This document shows positions 5,870 through 11,044 of a stretch of DNA of 11,044 nt, piece after piece. The DNA comes from CAZFCK01 sp964517355 (GTDB lineage Bacteria; Desulfobacterota; Desulfovibrionia; Desulfovibrionales; Desulfovibrionaceae). The DNA lies in NCBI GenBank assembly GCA_964517355.1, contig CAZFCK010000157.1:1-11044 (forward strand), given 5' to 3'. Each line of letters starts with the position of its first letter. Within the stretch, counting starts at the first letter, position 1. The translations under genes were made by a program, and so were the position numbers. A model generated the notes under the pieces. That model ran no database searches. It saw only the letters and a list, made by a program, of their open reading frames with translations, and was not told the origin of the DNA.

Positions 5870-8368
5870 CTATTCCCTGGTCACATCCTCATGCTTTTCT
5901 GCCTTTGCCGCCGGAGCGTTGCTCTCGTCATCGACCTTGGCGAAATCGCGCAGTCCCTCCGCCAGCTTTTTGAGCCGCATATCCGCAAGATAAAAAACGC
6001 TGCCTTTGGGGTAGGCTCCTTTGGAGTTGCGCTTTCCGGCTTTGAGCCCTGTCAGCACTTCTATGCCCTCTTCCACCGTGCCCGCGGCCCAGATGAAGAA
6101 CTCGCCCCCGGCAACGGCGTCCACCACGTCCTGCCGCAGCATGAGGTCTTTGACATTGGCCTTAGGTATGAGCACGCCCTGCTTGCCATTGAGGCCGGAG
6201 CGTTTGCAGCAGAGATAAAAACCCTCGATCTTTTGATTCACCCCGCCAATGGGTTGTATCTCTCCTTTCTGGTTCACCGAGCCCGTCACAGCCACATACT
6301 GCCGGATAGGCTTTTCGGAAAGAGCTGAAAGCAGGGCGTACAGTTCCGTGGACGAAGCCGAATCACCGTCCACGCCGCCGTAGGATTGCTCGAAGGCAAT
6401 GCTCGCGGCCAAGGTCAGGGGGCGATCCTGAGCGAAATTGCGGCGCAGGTATCCGGCCAGAATCAACATGCCCTTGTTGTGCGTGGGGCCGGAAAGCTCG
6501 GCCTCGCGTTCGATGTTGATGATGCCTTCCTTGCCCATGGCGATGGCCGCGGTGATGCGCGAAGGCTTGCCGAACATGTAACCGCCCACGTCATAAACGG
6601 CCAGGCCGTTGACCTGTCCCACGGCTTCGCCGTCCGTATCCACGAACAGGCTGCCGCGGTCGATCATCTCCTGAATATGCTCCTCGATCTGATTTTGCCG
6701 GTAGATCCGCGCCTCCAGGGCGCGTTCCACATGCACGGCCTCCACGCTCTGCTCCCCGGATTCTCCGGCGAAATAATCGGCTTCAAGCACCAGGTCGGCC
6801 AGCACGGGAAAGGCCGTGGATAGTTTCTCCTGGCGCCCGGTCATGCGCACGGCGTGTTCCACCAACGCGGCGACGCCCGATGCGGAAAAATGCCGCAGTT
6901 CATGCTTGTCCACCGCTGTGCGTACAAAACGCGCCATCTGTTCCACCGCGGCTTCATCCCTATCCATGGTGGTTTCATAATCAACGCGCACTTTGAAGAT
7001 CTTGTTCATGTCCTGGTCGTAACGCAACAGCAGATGATAAAGGTAGGGGTCTCCCAGGACCACCACCTTCACGTCCATCTCGATAGGCTCGGGCTTGAGC
7101 CCGGTTCCGGAGATGAAATAATAAGGATCGTAGGTTTCAATTTCTATTTCCGAGGTCTTGAGCGAACGCTTGAGCGTCTGCCACACCCCGGGCTCCATGA
7201 TCGCGTCCATAAGGTTGATGACCAGATAGCCGCCGTTGGCGCGTACGAACGACCCGGCCTTGATCTTGGTGAAGTCCGTACGCCACCCGCCGCTGCGATC
7301 CATGATCCGTTCAATGCTGCCGAAGAGATTACGATACGTGGGATAGCTTTCCACAATCACGGGCTGCGCTTCCCGCTTTTCATTATCAACCAAAAGGTTC
7401 ACCTGATAATCGTGCAGCAGCACCTCGGCAGGGGGCACCATCATCATGCTCATGGGTTGCTGCGCCCCGCGCGAGGCTCCCAGGAGCTTGATGTTCTCCA
7501 TGTTTTCAACCATATCCTCGATAACTGAATCCAAATACAGCAGCACCTTCGCATCGGGATATTTCTCACGTAGCGGCTTGAGATATTCCTCGGTCAGACT
7601 GCCGAACATCAGCTTGTCCACTTCCTCGTGCTTCTTGCCGACTTCCTTCTGCAATTCACGCACCTGGCGCACGATGTGGTCCAGCTCTTCTTTCAATTCC
7701 TGGCGCTTGACCTTGAGGCGCTCAAATTCGTCACGCGGAAAGCGCCCCTTTTCGACCATATCCTCCAAATCGATCAACCGCTTGGGTTCGCCATCCACCA
7801 ACGGCATCACATCTGGACGTGTATAAGACCCCATCTGCATTTTCACGACCACAAGGCCCGTGTCCTCGACCTTTTTTTCCATTTTCTTGTAAAAACTTAC
7901 GATTTTCTTCTCATAGGCTTCGGCAAGCGTATTCTTGCGTCGTATGTATTCCTCGCTTTCAAAAAGCTGCGGGGCCTCGCGTTTCACCACATCCAAAAAT
8001 TCCTGCATGTCCTTTTTGAAGCGATTGCCATCCCCAGGCTTGAAACGCAGAAGCACAGGATTCTCAGGACGCTTGAAATTATTCACATAGCAAAGGTCGT
8101 CCGGTATCCTGTCATTTTTGGCGTACTGGCCGAGCATGCGCTTGACCGTGGCCATGCGCCCGCTCCCGGGAATGCCGGAGACAAAAATATTGTATCCCTT
8201 CCTGTTCATGCCGATGCCGAACTTGAAAGCCTCAACACCCCGCTTTTGACCTATGATGTCCTCATGTGGGGCAATCTCCGCAGTGCTCTTGAATGACAAC
8301 GAAGCCGGGTCCAGGCGCCAGCGCAATTGATCGTGAGGGACAACAAGGCGTTGCACGGCGAGATTCAT
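5870..8368 (-). CDS. Lon-family AAA protease (LonB-like, AAA_32 type)
   Basis: An 832-residue ATP-dependent protease of the Lon-like group that lacks the classical Lon N-terminal substrate domain. The N-terminal AAA part has a P-loop-like GIPGSGR (65-71) and is followed by a long charged helical insertion (about 130-265). NGGYLVINLMDAI (378-390) is a likely Walker-B region. The C-terminal third is the Lon peptidase domain: Ser670 in GVDGDSASS and Lys713 in VNQKIEGF form the Ser-Lys dyad, so it should be proteolytically active on unfolded or tagged cytoplasmic proteins. The P-loop ends in Arg where Lys is canonical; I believe this occurs in the subfamily but cannot check it here. The ATG at 8368 is chosen because GGAGG stands 7 bases before it; a GTG at 8401 lacks such a site. 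It begins 34 bases after the Hsp20 stop on the same strand, a clear operon arrangement. Confidence 0.9.
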   Translation of the reverse strand: MNLAVQRLVVPHDQLRWRLDPASLSFKSTAEIAPHEDIIGQKRGVEAFKFGIGMNRKGYNIFVSGIPGSGRMATVKRMLGQYAKNDRIPDDLCYVNNFKRPENPVLLRFKPGDGNRFKKDMQEFLDVVKREAPQLFESEEYIRRKNTLAEAYEKKIVSFYKKMEKKVEDTGLVVVKMQMGSYTRPDVMPLVDGEPKRLIDLEDMVEKGRFPRDEFERLKVKRQELKEELDHIVRQVRELQKEVGKKHEEVDKLMFGSLTEEYLKPLREKYPDAKVLLYLDSVIEDMVENMENIKLLGASRGAQQPMSMMMVPPAEVLLHDYQVNLLVDNEKREAQPVIVESYPTYRNLFGSIERIMDRSGGWRTDFTKIKAGSFVRANGGYLVINLMDAIMEPGVWQTLKRSLKTSEIEIETYDPYYFISGTGLKPEPIEMDVKVVVLGDPYLYHLLLRYDQDMNKIFKVRVDYETTMDRDEAAVEQMARFVRTAVDKHELRHFSASGVAALVEHAVRMTGRQEKLSTAFPVLADLVLEADYFAGESGEQSVEAVHVERALEARIYRQNQIEEHIQEMIDRGSLFVDTDGEAVGQVNGLAVYDVGGYMFGKPSRITAAIAMGKEGIINIEREAELSGPTHNKGMLILAGYLRRNFAQDRPLTLAASIAFEQSYGGVDGDSASSTELYALLSALSEKPIRQYVAVTGSVNQKGEIQPIGGVNQKIEGFYLCCKRSGLNGKQGVLIPKANVKDLMLRQDVVDAVAGGEFFIWAAGTVEEGIEVLTGLKAGKRNSKGAYPKGSVFYLADMRLKKLAEGLRDFAKVDDESNAPAAKAEKHEDVTRE

Positions 8369-8402
8369 AGGATAACCTCCATGCTTGGTGGTCTGATTCA
8401 CA

Positions 8403-8819
8403 TCACGAGCGCGTTATCCGCAATTGCATGGGGCGGCAACTCGCATCCTTGGGCATGCGCACTTCCAACATGTCGTCGTGAAAACTGGCCGTGGATTGCT
8501 CGGGCCGCACTCTGCACGGCAAAACAATCTGGCGTTGCACCGTGCGGCTGCTGTGCCTGCCGGGGCCTTCCTCCAACTGGCGCCCCACAAGCACAAGAGA
8601 GCGGTCATGCACGGTTAGTTCCACATTCTCAGGCTTGAATCCGGGCAACGCCACCCGGAAATAAATCGCGGTATCGTCCTGGGTAATACTGACCCCTTGC
8701 GTTGCGTCCTCCTTCATGCACGGCAGTCCCAGCTCGCTGCACAAGGAATCGAAAAGCCTGTCCATGTCGCTTCTGAGTTTGTGGATTTCCTGCTCTCCCC
8801 ATAACTTCAGATCAGGCAT
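8403..8819 (-). CDS. hsp20: Small heat-shock protein, Hsp20/alpha-crystallin family
   Basis: A 138-residue ATP-independent chaperone that should bind unfolding cytoplasmic proteins as an oligomer. A helical N-terminal arm (1-40, DMDRLFDSL) precedes the alpha-crystallin domain (about 43-124). Landmarks are VALPGF (56-61), VELTVHDRSLVLVGR (66-80) and the late block FHDDMLEVRMPK (113-124). In that late block the usual glycine before the hydrophobic strand is replaced by Asp-Met, a mild deviation. The C-terminal tail has LRI (133-135), a weak version of the I-x-I anchor. The ATG at 8819 is chosen because AGGAGGT (8827-8833) lies 7 bases upstream; in-frame ATGs at 8837 and 8825 would start before or right beside this site. 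The neighbouring Lon-like protease gene follows after 34 bases, so holding and degradation of damaged proteins are probably co-expressed. No heat-shock sigma-factor promoter or CIRCE operator could be assigned. Confidence 0.9.
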   Translation of the reverse strand: MPDLKLWGEQEIHKLRSDMDRLFDSLCSELGLPCMKEDATQGVSITQDDTAIYFRVALPGFKPENVELTVHDRSLVLVGRQLEEGPGRHSSRTVQRQIVLPCRVRPEQSTASFHDDMLEVRMPKDASCRPMQLRITRS

Positions 8820-8857
8820 CTGCATCACCTCCTGCATTTCTGATCCTCAACCGACAC

Positions 8858-8877
8858 GCACCCCCGGCAAGGGGCGC
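8858..8877 (-). other. Hairpin in the likely hsp20 leader RNA
   Basis: On the minus strand GCGCCCC pairs with GGGGTGC (7 bp including one G-U pair) around a 6-base loop, about 25 bases upstream of the AGGAGGT ribosome site. It does not cover that site directly. The rest of the 207-base region between the yiaV terminator and hsp20 shows no promoter that I trust. Confidence 0.35.
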
Positions 8878-9026
8878 TCTCAGTTCATTGGGAACAAAAG
8901 TAACACACTGCCCGAAATGTAGAAAGACCAAATACAGAGCTTAACGTACTCGGTATCTTGATCCACTGACGGGGATATAAACTGGAAGTAGTGAAAAACG
9001 ACAATCTCAAAGGGAAGTTGGTACCG

Positions 9027-9072
9027 AAAAAAAAACCAAGGGGAAAAGCGCGTCCACATGTTTTCCCCTTGG
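9027..9072 (-). terminator. Intrinsic terminator of the yiaW-yiaV unit
   Basis: CCAAGGGGAAAA and TTTTCCCCTTGG form a perfect 12-bp stem with a 13-base loop (9036-9072). On the minus strand it is followed immediately by nine T residues (9027-9035). It starts 37 bases after the yiaV stop codon. This is a classical rho-independent terminator and separates yiaWV from the hsp20 unit. Confidence 0.92.
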
Positions 9073-9109
9073 AATTCCAGTCAACAAATAATTCGAAGCG
9101 GCAACGGTA

Positions 9110-10231
9110 TTACAAGGCCTCGAAGCACACGATGTTTTTCCAGCTCATCATACGCAATAAAATCTGCCTGATAGGTGCGAGAAATTCCATTTCTTCGGAA
9201 TAAATCGCCACCCGCGCGGCGCTGCCCAAGGGAAGTTCGTAAGCGGACATGTCGTCCACAAGCTCGATAAAGACAGGTACGCGCCCCGCAGGCAATTCCT
9301 CTTCCAATTTCATGAGTTCGCCGCCTGGCTGCAGTTGCCCCTGTCCCAACGTATCCAGAATCTTGGTCACTTTCCCGCGAAACGCACGGCCGGGAATGGC
9401 CGGAAAAATGACCTCCGCTGCGTTGCCCACCTTGATGTTCTGCAACGGGTTCTGCTTGAACGCCCCCACAAGATACGCATCCTCGTAACTGACAAAGGTC
9501 AAAACCGGTTTGAGGGGCAACGGAACGGCCATCATGCCCGGACGCAGGCGGACCTGCACCGCGTAGCCGTCCGTGGGCGCACGGACAACCGTGCTGTCGA
9601 GATTGAATTTGGCCTTGTCCAGTCTGGCCTGGCTTTCGCCGATAATGGCGCTCTGCGTGGAAAGCGCTATCCTGGCCTGGATGAAATTGGATTGCGCCTC
9701 GGAATAATCCTCCTGCGCCTGCTTCAACCTTGAATACGCGTCGTCATAACGTTGCTGGGCAATGGAACCCGAAGCCACCAAGTCGCGCATGCGCTTTTCG
9801 GTTTTTACGTTCAGGTCCAGAGCCGCCGCAATCCTCTTGACATTGGCGTCGGCCATGTTCACCTGCTCGCGCAGTTGCTTCAATGTTTCCTCTGCCTCGC
9901 TCAGGGCCGCCTTGGCCAAATCGAACTCGGCCTGATACGGCGTGGGGTCGATCTTGAAAAGCACGTCCCCCTTTTTCAACGGCGTGTTCCCCTCCACCGG
10001 CACTTCGGTCACAATTCCCCTCACCTGGGGCATGATGGGCGTGCTCATGAAATAGATGCGGCCTTCCGGAGCATAGGGATGATAGTAGGCCATGGCCAAA
10101 AAGATGCCTCCCACCAGGAAAATGCCCCCCACCACGGATGTCGTCACGGTCCATTTGTTCACGGGAATGCGAAAGACTTTGAAGGCCACGAAAACGAGCG
10201 CGAAATACGTTAGTTCAATCAGCAGATCCAT
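9110..10231 (-). CDS. yiaV: HlyD-family membrane fusion protein YiaV
   Basis: A 373-residue periplasmic adaptor anchored in the inner membrane. The N-terminus has two hydrophobic segments (about 4-20 and 30-50). A first lipoyl/barrel-sandwich half follows (66-98, QVRGIVTEVPVEGNTPLKKGD), then a long alpha-helical hairpin (about 100-205, rich in Ala, Glu and Gln). The second lipoyl half has LDSTVVRAPTDG (211-222), and a beta-barrel region completes the adaptor. Such proteins link inner-membrane transporters to outer-membrane partners. Pairing with the DUF3302 gene directly upstream is the arrangement of Escherichia coli yiaW-yiaV, which supports the name. AGGAGG inside the end of yiaW lies 8 bases before the ATG, and only 3 bases separate the two genes, so translation is probably coupled. 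No transporter or outer-membrane channel gene is present in the window, so the substrate is unknown. Confidence 0.88.
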   Translation of the reverse strand: MDLLIELTYFALVFVAFKVFRIPVNKWTVTTSVVGGIFLVGGIFLAMAYYHPYAPEGRIYFMSTPIMPQVRGIVTEVPVEGNTPLKKGDVLFKIDPTPYQAEFDLAKAALSEAEETLKQLREQVNMADANVKRIAAALDLNVKTEKRMRDLVASGSIAQQRYDDAYSRLKQAQEDYSEAQSNFIQARIALSTQSAIIGESQARLDKAKFNLDSTVVRAPTDGYAVQVRLRPGMMAVPLPLKPVLTFVSYEDAYLVGAFKQNPLQNIKVGNAAEVIFPAIPGRAFRGKVTKILDTLGQGQLQPGGELMKLEEELPAGRVPVFIELVDDMSAYELPLGSAARVAIYSEEMEFLAPIRQILLRMMSWKNIVCFEAL

Positions 10232-10234
10232 ATC

Positions 10235-10651
10235 CTATGCCTCCTGCGGGGTGTCGTGCCCGTTCCGGCCGGCACCGGATTCAGTACCGGCTGCAGCTTC
10301 CGCTTGCCGTAGGGCCTCCTCCAGCGCGGCCACCCGCTTCCGCATCAGGGCCAGCTCCGTGTCGTCTCCAGGATCGGCCAGTCCTTTTTCCAGCATGCGA
10401 TTGGTTCTGGTTTCCTCCCCGGGTTTGTACAGCAGCGCCCAAATCCACAGAAAAGGCCAGATCACGTGCAATAAAAAAAGACTCAGCCAGCCCGCCGCGT
10501 GGATGGCATCCCGATGGGGGTGGTTGCGGCGTTCCGCGATTTTGTAAGGAATATCGTGGATATAGATAATTCCATACACAAGGACCAAAAAAACGAAAAT
10601 CAGCAAGCCGGCACCAATCCAATCCAAGATGCGAGATGTCACTTCAATCAT
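10235..10651 (-). CDS. yiaW: DUF3302 inner-membrane protein YiaW
   Basis: A 138-residue membrane protein matching the DUF3302 family (Pfam PF11742) of E. coli YiaW. Recognisable blocks are YGIIYIHDIPYKIAERRNHP (26-45), DAIHAAGWLSLF (48-59) and LHVIWPFLWIWALLY (61-75). Two membrane helices (about 11-31 and 52-75) flank a charged loop, and a C-terminal cytoplasmic tail has a predicted coiled-coil stretch (98-121). The ATG at 10651 follows AAGGAG by 6 bases; the much longer open frame upstream to 10891 crosses the likely promoter and is not coding. The tail appears longer than that of E. coli YiaW as I remember it (about 107 residues in total). Its role is not established; being paired with the HlyD protein, it may assist or replace a transporter subunit. 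Confidence 0.88.
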   Translation of the reverse strand: MIEVTSRILDWIGAGLLIFVFLVLVYGIIYIHDIPYKIAERRNHPHRDAIHAAGWLSLFLLHVIWPFLWIWALLYKPGEETRTNRMLEKGLADPGDDTELALMRKRVAALEEALRQAEAAAGTESGAGRNGHDTPQEA

Positions 10652-10683
10652 GCTTGACTCCTTGTTGGAAATAATCAGCGCCA

Positions 10684-10764
10684 CTAAGCAATGAGATGAA
10701 CGTGAGTGAGGAAAAATCGCTGTGATGCAAACATATTGCCCGCCCCCTTGTCTATTGCGTTCAT
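10684..10764 (-). CDS. Possible 26-residue leader peptide or small protein upstream of yiaW
   Basis: An ATG-started frame (MNAIDKGAGN then MFASQRFFLTHVHLIA) ends in TAG 32 bases before the yiaW start. GGAGG (10772-10776) stands 7 bases before the ATG, an excellent ribosome site that has no other use here. It lies downstream of a candidate promoter. It has no membrane helix or recognised motif, and no run of one amino acid that would point to attenuation. It may be a regulatory leader ORF, an unannotated small protein, or chance. Confidence 0.35.
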   Translation of the reverse strand: MNAIDKGAGNMFASQRFFLTHVHLIA

Positions 10765-10817
10765 GTTGTTGCCTCCAAAACATAACACATTGACGCAGAT
10801 GGAAGCAAGGCAAAGCA

Positions 10818-10847
10818 ATTACACATAAAAAGAGCATGAGGGGTAAA
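10818..10847 (-). promoter_or_regulatory. Candidate sigma-70 promoter of the yiaW-yiaV unit
   Basis: Read on the minus strand, TTTACC (-35, 10842-10847) and TGTAAT (-10, 10818-10823) are separated by 18 bases; the -10 box matches the consensus at five of six positions. The expected start point lies about 35 bases before the ribosome site of the 26-codon frame and about 160 bases before yiaW. Confidence 0.4.
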
Positions 10848-10948
10848 CGGAGCACTGAACTGTGGGCCGTCTTTCCCCAATAGGGGCGCATCAGCGAACA
10901 GTACTATGTTTCAGAATACGTTGCGGCTAAAAAACGAGGAACAAGATT

Positions 10949-11044
10949 TTAGGAAAGCACTGATTAAAGACTTGTTAGGTTTTTCCGGAGGGAAACCTTT
11001 CTGGAGAAAGGTTCTCCCCCCGGCCCCCCCTTCCAAAGACTTTT
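10949..11044 (-). repeat. Right copy of terminal inverted repeat, with intact hairpin
   Basis: In reverse complement this edge reads AAAAGTCTTTGGAAGG..., GGGGGGAGAACC..., AAACCTAACAAG... and CTTTCCTAA, matching 81-144 on the left edge in inverted orientation. Within it, AACCTTTCT and AGAAAGGTT (10994-11013) make a 9-bp stem with a 2-base loop. GGG/CCC and CCGG/CCGG extend it to a 39-base hairpin (10985-11023). The hairpin block is what the left copy lacks. The intact form resembles a terminator or REP-like intergenic element; it may also terminate a gene that lies beyond the right edge. Confidence 0.75.

Noticed and set aside
6854..8296. Plus-strand frames of 222-224 codons opposite the Lon-like gene
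   Set aside because: Their composition is that of antisense shadows and they lack ribosome sites; the minus-strand protease is unambiguous.
3715..8819. Identification as the actual transmissible locus of stress tolerance (tLST/LHR)
   Set aside because: ClpK, YfdX, HdeD, thioredoxin, PsiE and DegP genes are absent; only the functional theme is shared.
8838..8990. CIRCE operator or sigma-32 promoter upstream of hsp20
   Set aside because: No TTAGCACTC/GAGTGCTAA pair is present, and the CTTCCA...CCCCGT boxes are spaced far too closely.
10772..10800. Extended -10 box TGTTATGTT close to the 26-codon frame
   Set aside because: The start point would fall inside or after the GGAGG ribosome site, so the promoter farther upstream (10818-10847) fits better.
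10652..10891. N-terminal extension of YiaW by 80 codons
   Set aside because: It has a weak start and unrelated composition, it crosses the likely promoter and leader, and YiaW family similarity begins at the ATG at 10651, which has AAGGAG.
1..11044. Insertion sequence, integrase, CRISPR array, tRNA or rRNA
   Set aside because: No transposase or integrase motifs, no regularly spaced direct repeats and no tRNA or rRNA-like sequence were seen; only the inverted terminal repeats hint at mobility.

Overview
The window looks like chromosomal DNA of a sulfate-reducing Desulfovibrionaceae-type bacterium (Desulfovibrio or a close relative). This is an inference, resting on the GGGGGGAAACCTTTCT-type intergenic hairpin repeats, on segments ending in AAAGACTTTT, and on the mix of gene families. 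Nine protein genes are supported. All but the first are on the minus strand, so most of the window is read from right to left.

From right to left: an inverted-repeat/hairpin element at the right edge (10949-11044); a candidate promoter and a 26-codon ORF with a good ribosome binding site; then yiaW (DUF3302 inner-membrane protein) and yiaV (HlyD-type membrane fusion protein), almost touching and closed by a textbook intrinsic terminator (9027-9072). Next comes a stress block: a small heat-shock protein (Hsp20) 34 bp ahead of a Lon-family AAA protease, then a KefB/KefC-type cation:proton antiporter with a C-terminal RCK/TrkA regulatory part, then a soluble PAS histidine kinase, and then a small HXXEE-family membrane protein. 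A gene-poor stretch (1225-1759) holds hairpins and a repeat fragment. It is followed by a small secreted six-cysteine protein that converges, across a shared hairpin terminator, on a plus-strand gene for a secreted beta-sandwich protein.

The middle genes suggest envelope and proteome stress defence: Hsp20 holds unfolded proteins, the Lon-like protease degrades them, the antiporter adjusts ions and pH, and the kinase may sense a cytoplasmic cue. Hsp20 plus AAA protease plus KefB-like antiporter recalls the content, though not the gene order or full gene set, of the transmissible locus of stress tolerance of Gammaproteobacteria.

The most unusual non-coding observation is that nearly the same sequence lies inverted at both ends of the window (81-144 and 10949-11044). 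The left copy lacks the central hairpin present in the right copy. No transposase, integrase, tRNA, rRNA or CRISPR array was found.
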